DNA from: Caulobacteraceae bacterium
Lineage (GTDB): Bacteria; Pseudomonadota; Alphaproteobacteria; Caulobacterales; Caulobacteraceae
Length of the DNA stretch: 64,000 bases
Direction: 5' to 3'
Assembly: GCA_019247715.1 (NCBI GenBank)
Contig: JAFBAO010000096.1
Span: 1 to 64,000 of the forward strand
This document shows, piece after piece, positions 1 to 7,986 of the stretch (position 1 is its first letter; each line of letters starts with the position of its first letter). The notes beneath the pieces were generated by a model, which saw only the letters and a program-made list of their open reading frames with translations, did not search any database and was not told where the DNA came from. The position numbers and the translations under genes were made by a program.

Positions 1-144
1 GCACCCCAAGCCCAGGCTTGACCGAGCCCCCCGGCCAGCCCCTATATCAACCCGCCAACGACGACCCCTCGGGTGGGCGGCATCATCTCGGAATGATGGG
101 CGCGATCATCTCGGAATGGGCGGGCGGCATCGTCGGAATCCGCA
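1..144. mobile_element. Terminal region of an IS21-family-like element (partial, runs off the left edge)
   Basis: Three imperfect copies of a roughly 20-bp unit of form TGGGCGGCATCATCTCGGAA begin at about 74, 97 and 121, spaced 23-24 bp. The innermost copy runs into a terminal CA at 143-144. Multiple short terminal repeats and TG/CA ends are typical of IS21-family elements (established knowledge). The coding frame of the adjacent GIY-YIG gene is broken exactly at this boundary, which supports an insertion end at about 144. No transposase gene is visible because the window starts inside the element, so the family assignment rests on the repeat architecture only. Confidence 0.6.
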
Positions 145-675
145 CCCCGGCCGAGTGTAGAAGTAGAGCCGCTTCCTGATGCTCACCGTCGCGATCCCCA
201 CGTAGACCGCCAGCCCCTCCGACACGAAGGCGTAGACTCCGGGATGGGACGGGGGAGGGCGCTCCGAAATGAGCGCCCCAGCCGGGGTCAGCACCCAGCG
301 GCTCGTCAGCTCGAAGCCGCCCGCCAGCAACGCCTGGGCCGTCAACGCAGGCTTTGGCGGCGGGGGAGGGACCGCGGTCTGAGGCATCCTTAGGGCTGTG
401 GGCGTCGTGGGGGCGCGTTGGTAAGCTCCTGTCGAGGGACCCACCCGCACGAACCGCACCTTGTTGGCTCCCGAGATCAGGAAGGCGTCGTAGCCGGCGG
501 CCCGCCACGCCTCGCGCTGCGTTGATCCTAGGCGTCGGGCGTTCGCCCACCACTGGGGGCGTTGCGCACTGGCGGGAAGGGCCCCAACCAGCCGCTCGAT
601 CTCGGCGAAGGAGAGGGTCAACTCGGCGAAGGTCTGACCGTGGAGGTAGTCTCGGAGCGGCTTGTATCTAGCCAT
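106..675 (-). pseudogene. DUF7662 plus GIY-YIG nuclease-like protein, 3' end replaced by an IS end
   Basis: The 189-residue reading frame starts MARYKPLRDYLHG. Its first ~75 residues resemble the small DUF7662 domain (pattern YxPLRDYL, LSFAEIE, WWAN, AW..AGY). A Pro-rich linker follows, then the start of a GIY-YIG-like domain (PGVYAFV then LAVYVGIA then KRLYFYTRPG). After RLYFYTRPG the frame enters the inverted repeats of the IS-like element at 144 and reads CGFRRCRPPIPR before a stop, so the native C-terminus, which normally continues after the RPG segment, is lost. It lies 35 bp downstream of the PD-(D/E)XK-like gene on the same strand and was probably cotranscribed with it. Nuclease function is presumably lost. 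Confidence 0.65.
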
Positions 676-710
676 GGGGATCGGCCTGAGGGTGATCGTC
701 GGCGGTCAAC

Positions 711-1922
711 CTACTGGCCCCCCGAGTCTCGCAGGCCGTCGATCAGCGCCTCGATGGCCCGTCGCCACTCGTCCGCGTGGTCGAGAAGGGCCCCCAGCTC
801 CAGCGCCCGACCATCACCTCCGACCACCTCGGGGGGAGCGGATGTCTCGTATCGCCGTACTTGGCCGCCGACGGCGGACCTTATGACTTCGAGGTACCGC
901 TCGCCGACGTCCAGGCGGTCGAGCTTTCGCGCCGTCACCCAGCCGCTCTGGAGGTAGACCTTCCCCGACTTCTCCACGAACCCGGCGCGGCCTTCCACGT
1001 CGGGGGAGACGGGCCAACGAAGGACTAGGCTCGCTGGGAAGTCCGGAGTGATCCCGAGGTCGGCTATGCTGTCCAGGAAGGCCCGGAGCCGAGCGGATAG
1101 GCCAGGCCGTCGCTGATCGAGCTGATCGTAGAACTCCGGTTCCGACGAGGAGATGGCCCGAGGTTTGGCCGTCGCGCTCGCCGCTGTGACGCGGGCGGGC
1201 ATGACCTGAACGCCATCTGCGGGATTGAAGGTGACGATCCCGCGCTCGATCAGCACTGTCTTCATCGGGACGCGCGGAACGACGAGCAGCCCCCGGTCCC
1301 CGTCATCCCAAATCGACAGGTCCACCAGCGCCATGCCCGCGTGAATACCGGCATGGAGCTGGAGATGCTGCGTCAGCGCCTCCACGCCTTCCTGGATGCC
1401 GTCGCCGATGATCAGGATCATGAGCTGGCCGATCCGCAGGCGTCGGTTCACCGCGTCGACGAACTGGTGCTCTTCGAGGTCGGAGCCCCCCTCGACCAAG
1501 CTCCAGATCGTCCCGTCGGGCTTCTTCAGCGACTTTCGGACCTCCCGCTCCAGGTCCTCGTAGCGCCAGTCGCCGATCGCACGCGCATAGTCGAGGGCCT
1601 GGGCGACGACCTCGCGGCGCGCCTGCGGGTTTCGCACCAGCTTGCATTCACCGAGCACAATTCCTCCGGCCGGCGTGATCCACAGGTTGTCGATGGGGCC
1701 GGCGGGCGTCATCAACTCCCTGCAGACCGAGATCAGCGGCGTGAACGCCGGCTCGATGTCGGCCATGGGGATGACGTCAGGGTGGTCGAAGACCAGCTTC
1801 TGGACGAAGGCTTCCCGGCGGCCGCCGTCCCCGTCGCCTTCCCCGAGTCTCATTCGCTCCAGGCGGCGAACCTCGCCAGTCGGAGCCACTTGCGCCGGGG
1901 CGCCATGACGGGAGGGCGACAT
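711..1922 (-). CDS. Predicted PD-(D/E)XK-type nuclease domain protein, function unknown
   Basis: 403 residues. Residues ~35-130 carry a pattern compatible with a PD-(D/E)XK endonuclease core: Asp78 (PIDNLW), then Glu92-Cys-Lys94 (LGECKL), then a helix with QALDYARAI. This resembles the cores of DUF91/NucS-like and restriction-associated nucleases. The remaining ~270 residues, including a final SGKVYLQSGW segment, match nothing I recognise. The start has a GAGAG stretch ~8 bp upstream. It begins 10 bp after the stop of the helicase remnant and is followed 35 bp later by the DUF7662/GIY-YIG gene, so all three look like one former operon. The nuclease fold is inferred from the motif only; the substrate is unknown. 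Confidence 0.6.
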   Translation of the reverse strand: MSPSRHGAPAQVAPTGEVRRLERMRLGEGDGDGGRREAFVQKLVFDHPDVIPMADIEPAFTPLISVCRELMTPAGPIDNLWITPAGGIVLGECKLVRNPQARREVVAQALDYARAIGDWRYEDLEREVRKSLKKPDGTIWSLVEGGSDLEEHQFVDAVNRRLRIGQLMILIIGDGIQEGVEALTQHLQLHAGIHAGMALVDLSIWDDGDRGLLVVPRVPMKTVLIERGIVTFNPADGVQVMPARVTAASATAKPRAISSSEPEFYDQLDQRRPGLSARLRAFLDSIADLGITPDFPASLVLRWPVSPDVEGRAGFVEKSGKVYLQSGWVTARKLDRLDVGERYLEVIRSAVGGQVRRYETSAPPEVVGGDGRALELGALLDHADEWRRAIEALIDGLRDSGGQ

Positions 1923-1932
1923 CTTTTTGCTC

Positions 1933-3043
1933 TCAGGGCTGCTTCAGCTTCAGGCGGCCCAGATGATCCTGCGCCACCTCCCCGGCCAAGTGCTGATCGA
2001 TTGCGGCCTCGATCGCCTCCCTGACGTACTCACCGACGCGGGCTAGCCCGATCAGCCGCGCGGTCTCGACGACCAACTCTTCTCGAGCAAGGGCTAGGTT
2101 CCGCGTCAACACCATCCGCGCGGCCGCTGCAAGCTCGCGACCGCAAATCATCTCCGGCTTGCGGACCATCTCGGCCTGGGCGAGGCTCCCCCGATCGCGC
2201 GGCGCGATCTCGCCAAGCGTTGCCTGGGTCCAGAACTGGCGGTGTTCGGCGAGCCGGCCGGCGCTCTTGCCGAAGCGCAGCCCGCGTTGGGCTGCGCGCT
2301 GTATCTGGGAACCAGCCCGCTGATGGCCGCAAACTCGGGCCAGCCGACGGCCCACCTCGTCTTGATGGATTGGCTGCTCCACCTTCACAATTCGCTCGAC
2401 GATTTCGGAGAGAAAGTGATCCGGAAGGTCATTGGGCGCTTTTGCTGGGAAGCGGAAGCTAGCGAATTCGTAGGGCCGCAGGTTCCCGTTCCCAGAGGAT
2501 GGAGCGAGTTGGGGTTGTAACTCGGGGAGGTCGTGGCCGAACTCCGCCTGGTCCTCCGCAAGGTCCAGCTCTTCCTGCTTCAGCGGCTCGAAGTCGAAGA
2601 TATTTTCTGCCCTTGGTAACCTGGCTCGCCTCGTCGATGACCAACATGTCGAACTTGAGCGAGCCCGGCGGCAAATACTGGGCGACGGAGAGCGGGCTCA
2701 TCAGAAAGACGGGCTTGAATGCCTGCACGGCATCTCCCGCCAACTCCATCAGCTTGCGGACCGGCTTCAAGTTGCGCGACTTGCGCATCTCGTCTTCGAG
2801 GACGCCCACGGCGCCGGCCGAACCGGCCGGTCGACCATTGGCGTGCGCCCGACCAACCTCGTCGGCCGCCATCGAGATGCGGTCCAGGTCCGCCTTGCGG
2901 AAGCCCTGGACGAGCTTCGTCAGTTCGTCCCCCGCTGTATCGGCGATCTCAGGATGCGTCTCGCGAACCTTTCCGAGTGACCTCTCCGCGGCGTGGCGTT
3001 CCGCCCGTCCTGGGGCTTCTGGGCGGCGCAGCGACGCTTCCAA
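1933..3043 (-). pseudogene. Remnant of a large DUF4011/DUF3320-type superfamily 1 helicase (frameshifted and internally deleted)
   Basis: Two pieces in different frames. The upstream piece (about 3043 to 2620) ends with VFLMSPLSVAQYLPPG and the Walker B block FDMLVIDEASQV, the signature of the large DUF4011-type SF1 helicases. At about 2615 the frame shifts. The downstream piece (about 2615 to 1933) continues through ENIFDFEPL to RPYEFASFP and a full DUF3320-like C-terminus (VEQPIHQDEVGRRLARVCGH, then RKPEMICGRELAAAARMVL, then REELVVETARLIGLARVG). Complete family members have hundreds of residues (helicase motifs III-VI, often a Vsr/DUF559-like nuclease) between Walker B and DUF3320, and these are missing. 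The Walker A region is also absent. Such helicases often occur in defence islands (established knowledge); this copy cannot work. Confidence 0.75.
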
Positions 3044-3146
3044 TACGACCCGATTTCCTGGCGCGGAAAAACCCCGAAATTTGGATCATTGGGTCAAAGC
3101 GGCGACCTCAGTTTAGGGGACGCCCCCCCTTCCGCGAGCCCAGGGC

Positions 3147-3488
3147 TCAACCTCGCGGCTTCAAAGCCGCGTCGACGATCCCGGTCAGCCAAAGCAGGTC
3201 CCGATCCGACAGGCTGGAGAGCCGGGCGGTAAGGTTGGTCAGCGTCGCCCGATGCCTGGCTCCGGCAGGGACCTCCGACGAGAACAGCTCCGCAGGATCA
3301 ACGTCCAGCGCCTCGGCCAGCTTGGCGATAGTGGTGAAGCGCGCGCCGGTCGCGCCGGCCTCGATGCGCGAGATCATGTCGGTGGAGACGCCGGACCGCT
3401 CCGCCAACGTGTCCTGGGTCAGCCCCCGGTTCCTCCGGTGGGCGGCCACCAACCGCCCGAACCGCCGCCGCAGCTCCTGCATCGCCAC
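3147..3488 (-). CDS. XRE-family helix-turn-helix transcriptional regulator
   Basis: 113 residues. Residues ~8-70 form a Cro/CI-type HTH: FGRLVAAHRRNRGLTQDTLAERSGVSTDMISRIEAG, followed by LAEALDVDPAELF. The remaining ~40 residues end in SLSDRDLLWLTGIVDAAL, a short helical tail possibly used for dimerisation or ligand sensing. The gene lies between the helicase remnant (same strand, 103 bp downstream) and a divergent membrane-protein gene starting 128 bp away. It could therefore control either the former nuclease/helicase operon or the membrane protein. The target is not deducible from sequence. Confidence 0.8.
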   Translation of the reverse strand: MAMQELRRRFGRLVAAHRRNRGLTQDTLAERSGVSTDMISRIEAGATGARFTTIAKLAEALDVDPAELFSSEVPAGARHRATLTNLTARLSSLSDRDLLWLTGIVDAALKPRG

Positions 3489-3616
3489 CTCGCCGCGCTC
3501 GTGTAGGGGCGGGAGGAGCGTGCGAGCAGTGATGTGGGAGGCGGGAAGCGCCGAACCCGCTTGCTATTTGCTCCATGGAGGTAGTGAACTGGCGGTCTTG
3601 CACGTTGGGGGCGCGC

Positions 3617-4888
3617 ATGGATTTCCAGGAGACCTACCTCAAGGCCCTGCTGGAACATCAGCCAGACCTTTACCGCTCGCTCACCCAGAGCGGCGAGTTG
3701 CGCGTCCACATGGAGCACAAGACGAAGGAAGCCTACGCGCTCCGGGATCGCCTGTTGGCGAACGAGCCCCGGTCCGCAGATGGGGCGGTGGCGGACCGAA
3801 TGGCCGTGATCATGGCCGAAGAGCGGGTGCTCCACCAAATGCTGGAGCCCCTGATGCCGCGGGAGGACCGGCAGACCCGGGAGTCGCGGCGCCAGTGGGA
3901 AGCATTCGAGAGCGGAGCGCGCGAGGTAGTCGTCCAGGATGACGAGGACCTTTTGAGTGGCGACTTCGCGGATGCCGGCGAATATCCTGAAGACCTTAGC
4001 GAGGACGAGGACGAGGAGCTGACCGAGGAAGACGCCTGGGCCATCCACCTGGCCTGGGAGCAGGGCCAGTCGAACGAGACCTCGGAGAAAGTTTCCGCAC
4101 CCAAGGCGGACAGGCGTGTCGCGGGCACGAGCCCGGCCATCGACGAGATTGGCCAAGCCGGTGCAGGCGGTGCGGCGCCGGTCCTTGCTTTTCCGCTGGT
4201 GATTTGGATCGCTCTCACGGCGTCGAGCTGGTTCCTCGGCGTCCAGATGATCCTGCTGTTCGTGCGCGGGTACGATCTGATGGCCAATGTAGCGACCGGG
4301 GTGATCCTGTTCGACATCTTCGTGTTCTTGCCGATGACTCTCGCCCGGCCGATCCGGCATATCGCCAGGGGCGCCCTTCGCTGGTCAGCGTTGCTCTTCG
4401 CAGCGCTCGTTTGGGGCTCTGCGTGGATGGAATGCTATGGCGCTTGGGGGCGGCCCGGCGCCACTGTGGGTACCGCACTTCTCACCTTTGGGGTAGTCCC
4501 GCTAGCCGTTCTCGGAGACTTGCTCAGCGGCCGGCTCTGGGCCCTTTCCGAGTTAGCAATCCTGGTAGCCGCCTGGGCGGGCGCTACCTACGGCGGAAGG
4601 AGGCGGGAGGGGCTGGGTGACACCGAAAGACTAGCCCTCGCCACGACTTCATCGCCGGTGCGGCCTCCCACGGCCGCCCCAGAGTCCGCCGGGCGGGGGC
4701 CGCGGCTGTCGCCAGTTCTGTTCGGTCTCTGGTGGATCGCCTGCGTGGCTACGCCGGTCGGGGCATGGATTACCCACATAGTCTGGAGCATCGATCACAA
4801 TCGCTGGGGGATGCTGATCGCAGGCGGCATCGTCGTGCCCATTGGGATCATCCACGGCCTGGGGCTCTGGTTCGGCTGGTTCCACTGA
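3617..4888 (+). CDS. Unknown protein: soluble TnpV-like N-terminal segment plus about seven membrane segments
   Basis: 423 residues from ATG 3617, preferred over ATG 3575 because a GGGGG run lies ~7 bp upstream. Residues ~5-90 (YLKALLEHQPDLYRSLTQSGELRVHM through EERVLHQMLEPL) are helical and faintly resemble the TnpV family of small transposon proteins (pattern YLKEHRP.LY..LL.SGKL..HL); this is a weak, by-eye match. Residues ~100-150 are strongly acidic (EDLSEDEDEELTEEDAW). From residue ~188 to the end there are about seven hydrophobic segments (near 188-206, 218-243, 252-274, 283-305, 310-327, 366-390, 397-423). It is divergent from the XRE gene. No function can be assigned. Confidence 0.6.
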   Translation: MDFQETYLKALLEHQPDLYRSLTQSGELRVHMEHKTKEAYALRDRLLANEPRSADGAVADRMAVIMAEERVLHQMLEPLMPREDRQTRESRRQWEAFESGAREVVVQDDEDLLSGDFADAGEYPEDLSEDEDEELTEEDAWAIHLAWEQGQSNETSEKVSAPKADRRVAGTSPAIDEIGQAGAGGAAPVLAFPLVIWIALTASSWFLGVQMILLFVRGYDLMANVATGVILFDIFVFLPMTLARPIRHIARGALRWSALLFAALVWGSAWMECYGAWGRPGATVGTALLTFGVVPLAVLGDLLSGRLWALSELAILVAAWAGATYGGRRREGLGDTERLALATTSSPVRPPTAAPESAGRGPRLSPVLFGLWWIACVATPVGAWITHIVWSIDHNRWGMLIAGGIVVPIGIIHGLGLWFGWFH

Positions 4889-5241
4889 CCAAGCTCGCCT
4901 CAGTTTGTATGGAGCAGTGTGTGGAATAGCCAGACGAAACAAAAAGATAAGTCATTTCAAAGGTAATAGGCGGACACCCCGTCCGGGCGGGGCCTTCACG
5001 ATCGCTTGGGTGCTCGCCGTCTCGATCCCGCGCCGCAGGCGCTGGTGGCGCGCCCGTGGGTGGGGGAAAGCCCAACGGCTTCCATTGCGTCCCGCGGTGT
5101 GGTTCCAAACGTCTTGGCGTCCGCCGGCGGCGGGTGGGTCCGCTAGGGTAGGGTGTCGCCCATGATGAGGCAGCGGACGAGAGGCGGCGAGGGACCGGGC
5201 CGGCCGCTTCGCAGGGCGCTCGCAGCCCCGAGCAGGGGGGC
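4889..5241. other. Intergenic region, 353 bp, no gene seen
   Basis: The first ~90 bp contain an unusually AT-rich patch for this genome (around 4937-4972, with runs of A), then normal high-GC sequence. No convincing start codon with good coding character is seen on either strand, and no clear hairpin terminator. It separates the accessory left part from the DHA2 exporter and may mark the island boundary (inference). Confidence 0.4.
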
Positions 5242-6792
5242 ATGAAGGGCGAGGCGACAGCCTGCGACGGGGAGGGCGCCGGGCGGCGCGCGCTGATCAC
5301 GCTGGGCGTCATCCTCGGGGTGACCATGACCACGCTCGACACCACCGTGGTCAACGTCGCCCTGCCGCACATGCAGGCCAGTCTCTCGGCCTCGCCCGAG
5401 CAGATCACCTGGACGATCACCTCCTACATGGTGGCCACCGCGGTGATGACGCCGCTGAGCGGCTGGCTGGCCAAGCGGTTCGGGATAAAGAACCTGCTCC
5501 TCGTCGCCATCTCCGGGTTCACGGCCGTCTCCATCCTCTGCGGGGCCGCCGCCAGCCTGGCCGAGATGGTGGCCTTCCGCCTGCTCCAGGGGGCCATGAG
5601 CGCCTTCATCGGGCCGCTCGCTCAAGTGGTGTTGCTGGATATCAATCCGCCGCGGCGTCACGCCCGGGCGATGGCCCTCTTCTCGATGGCCATGATGGTG
5701 GCGCCGATCATCGGGCCCGTGGTGGGCGGCCTGCTGACCGACGAGCTTTCCTGGCGCTGGTGCTTCTACATCAACCTGCCGGCGGGTATCGCCACGGTGC
5801 TGCTCATCTGGATCTTCATGCCGGGCGCAGAGACCAAGGCGCCACGGTTCGACTTCCTCGGCTTCTGCTCGCTGGGGGTGGCGGTCGCCGCCTTTCAGCT
5901 CATGCTCGACCGGGGCACGACCCAGGACTGGTTCGCCTCGCCGGAGATCTGCGCCGAGGCGATCGTCGCGGCCATGGCGTTCTGGGTCTATGGGACGCAT
6001 ACGCTGACGGCCGCGCACCCGCTGTTTCCGCCGGCGCTGATCCGCGACCGCAACTTCGTGATGAGCGTGGTGTGCGGCATGCTGGTCTACGCCCTGTTCA
6101 TGACCAACCTCGTCCTGCTGCCGATGATGATGCAGGGAGTCATGGGCTATACGGTGATCCACACGGGTCTGCTGTCCGCGCCGCGGGGCGTGGCGATCGT
6201 GGCCGTGATCTGGGCCGTCGGGCGGCTGGACGCCTACGTCGACCGCAAGGTGATGATCAGCATCGGCCTCGTCACTCTGGCTTGCGCCTTCTGGGAGATG
6301 GGCCTGTTCGACCTATCGATGACCGACAAGGAGATCGTCTCGGCGACGGTGCTCCAGGGAATCGGACAAGGGATCGTGATGGTGCCGCTGACCACGCTCG
6401 GCTTCGCGACCATTCCGGCGAACCTCAGAGCCGACGCTTCATCGGCGCTGGGTCTGCTGCGTGGAATGGCGTCCAGCACGGGGCTGGCCTCGTTCGAGGC
6501 GCTCACCGCCGTCAACACCCAGACCATGCACGCCTCCCTGGCCTCCCTGGTCCGGCCCGACGATCCGAACTTCGCCGCGGGCCTCGCCGCTCGCCTGCGA
6601 CCCGATACGGCGGCTGGCGCGCTGGCGCTCAACGACGAGATCACCCGACAGGCGACCATGGTGGCCTATGTGAACGATTTCCGGCTGTTGGCGGGTCTCG
6701 CCCTCTTGTGCCTGCCGCTCGTCCTCATGATGCGTCGGCCTCGGCGGACGCTGGCGCTCGTCGCCGCCGTGGAGGACACGATGCACGCCTGA
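5242..6792 (+). CDS. DHA2-family (EmrB/QacA type) MFS drug exporter
   Basis: 516 residues with the 14-helix DHA2 layout. Motif C-like and family signatures are clear: LDTTVVNVALPHMQASL near the N-terminus, WTITSYMVATAVMTPLSGWLAKRFG (motif A/D1 region), and SMAMMVAPIIGPVVGGLL then SWRWCFYINLPAGI (motif C and the EmrB signature). It would be an inner-membrane proton-driven exporter of hydrophobic toxicants. Unlike the second DHA2 pump at 35.6 kb, no HlyD adaptor or outer-membrane factor lies next to it and no regulator is adjacent. Start at 5242 is preceded by a G-rich AGGGGGG stretch. Confidence 0.9.
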   Translation: MKGEATACDGEGAGRRALITLGVILGVTMTTLDTTVVNVALPHMQASLSASPEQITWTITSYMVATAVMTPLSGWLAKRFGIKNLLLVAISGFTAVSILCGAAASLAEMVAFRLLQGAMSAFIGPLAQVVLLDINPPRRHARAMALFSMAMMVAPIIGPVVGGLLTDELSWRWCFYINLPAGIATVLLIWIFMPGAETKAPRFDFLGFCSLGVAVAAFQLMLDRGTTQDWFASPEICAEAIVAAMAFWVYGTHTLTAAHPLFPPALIRDRNFVMSVVCGMLVYALFMTNLVLLPMMMQGVMGYTVIHTGLLSAPRGVAIVAVIWAVGRLDAYVDRKVMISIGLVTLACAFWEMGLFDLSMTDKEIVSATVLQGIGQGIVMVPLTTLGFATIPANLRADASSALGLLRGMASSTGLASFEALTAVNTQTMHASLASLVRPDDPNFAAGLAARLRPDTAAGALALNDEITRQATMVAYVNDFRLLAGLALLCLPLVLMMRRPRRTLALVAAVEDTMHA

Positions 6793-6991
6793 GCGGCCTT
6801 GAGCCGCAAGCCCTCAGCGATCCCGGTCGCCGAGCAGGGCGGGCAGGGCGCGCGGGAGGCCGACTGTGCTGCGCACAATTCGAGCAAAGCTGACTTCGCG
6901 CGGCGCCCAGCTGGCCAACCCTCTCGCCGACGACCATTTGTCCAATGGGTCCGATTGCGGTCGGGATCGCACAAGCCTAGGCCCTGCGTCG

Positions 6992-7249
6992 ATGGCGAAG
7001 TTTGAACTCGTTCGCAGCGGATGCGGCTGGCCGAAAGGCTGTCCCCTGACGTGCGGTGGTCGCAGGACATGCCGCGCCTTCTTCTCGGGCGATCTTGAGC
7101 ATGCCATCGGCCGAGCCCGTGAACTGATCCCAGACGAGCCCTTGGCCGTCGTCGAGGTCCGCCGCAACGGCCACAGTCTGTGCAGCGTCGGCTACGGCTG
7201 GACGTCGCATCACGTTCCCGACGCTGCGCGGCGGCAACCCGGCGCCTAA
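6992..7249 (+). CDS. Small hypothetical protein
   Basis: 85 residues from ATG 6992 (MAKFELVRSGCGW). The middle part ELIPDEPLAVVEVRRNGHSLCSVGYGW looks like a real beta-rich domain, but the reverse strand is also open here, so coding is not certain. It contains six cysteines in the first ~65 residues. The 3' end overlaps the convergent SnoaL-like gene by 4 bp. No family recognised. Confidence 0.35.
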   Translation: MAKFELVRSGCGWPKGCPLTCGGRRTCRAFFSGDLEHAIGRARELIPDEPLAVVEVRRNGHSLCSVGYGWTSHHVPDAARRQPGA

Positions 7250-7671
7250 GTCCTCCAGACCCGCAGCGCGCCCTCCAGCTGCATCTGCGCGCGCCGCGAA
7301 AGGATCCGCCGCGAAAACCGCCAACCGGCGGCGGTGCGGACCAGTTCGTCGTCGTAGTTCCCAAGGAACAGCTGCAGTTTGTCGCTGTCCCGGCGCTTGG
7401 TGAATCCCGTCACCGTCCAACGAGCCGTCGCACGGTCCCCGTCCACGGTGAAGACGCCGGCCGAGCAGATCTGGTTGACGATTTCCACCCGCTCGACCAT
7501 CCCCTCGAACCCCTGTTCGATCGCCGCGCGGCCGTGGAAGGTCTCGCCATAGGCCGTCAGTACGGCCTCCTCGGCGTAGACGGAGGCCATCGCCGCCGCG
7601 TCGCCGCGGTTGGCCGCGTCGCTGTACAGGTCCGCGAGGCGCCTGATCGCCACGATATCGTCGGTAAGCAT
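7246..7671 (-). CDS. SnoaL-like / NTF2-fold protein
   Basis: 141 residues from ATG 7671, chosen because GGAGGAG lies ~5 bp upstream. The frame could open further upstream but without an RBS. The sequence has the SnoaL_4-type pattern: DDIVAIRRLADLYSDAANRGDAAAMASVYAEEAVL, then GRAAIEQGFEGM, then ATARWTVTGF and a C-terminal WRFSRRIL strand. These proteins form an alpha+beta cone with a hydrophobic pocket, either small-molecule isomerases/hydrolases or non-catalytic binders. Nothing in the context narrows the substrate. Convergent with the small gene at 6992. Confidence 0.8.
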   Translation of the reverse strand: MLTDDIVAIRRLADLYSDAANRGDAAAMASVYAEEAVLTAYGETFHGRAAIEQGFEGMVERVEIVNQICSAGVFTVDGDRATARWTVTGFTKRRDSDKLQLFLGNYDDELVRTAAGWRFSRRILSRRAQMQLEGALRVWRT

Positions 7672-7986
7672 GCTGTCTCCTCCGGGATGCGAGCTCTGGT
7701 TTCGGCCGCTCGTCTGTCGCTGATAGCACCGCGCTCGGCGGCCGGGGTCGGTTTCGACCGGGCCGATCGTCGGGAATGCGGGCAGCGGCTCGAAAGTCGC
7801 CGTCGCGCTTGCGGCGGGTTGTCTTCGCGGGCGGCGGCTGCGAGCTTGCTCCATGCCCAAGTTGCTGTTCCTTCCCGGCGCCGGAGCGAGCGCGGGTTTC
7901 TGCAGGCCCGTCTCGGACCGCCTGTTCCCGGAGCGGCCGCGGCGCCTGTTCGCTAGCCGGTAGCCGGCGCCCGCCGCCTGGCGAGC

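Noticed and set aside
5143..6162. Long minus-strand open frame opposite the DHA2 exporter gene
   Set aside because: Composition is His/Asp/Arg/Gly repeats typical of the reverse strand of a GC-rich membrane-protein gene; no RBS or family match.
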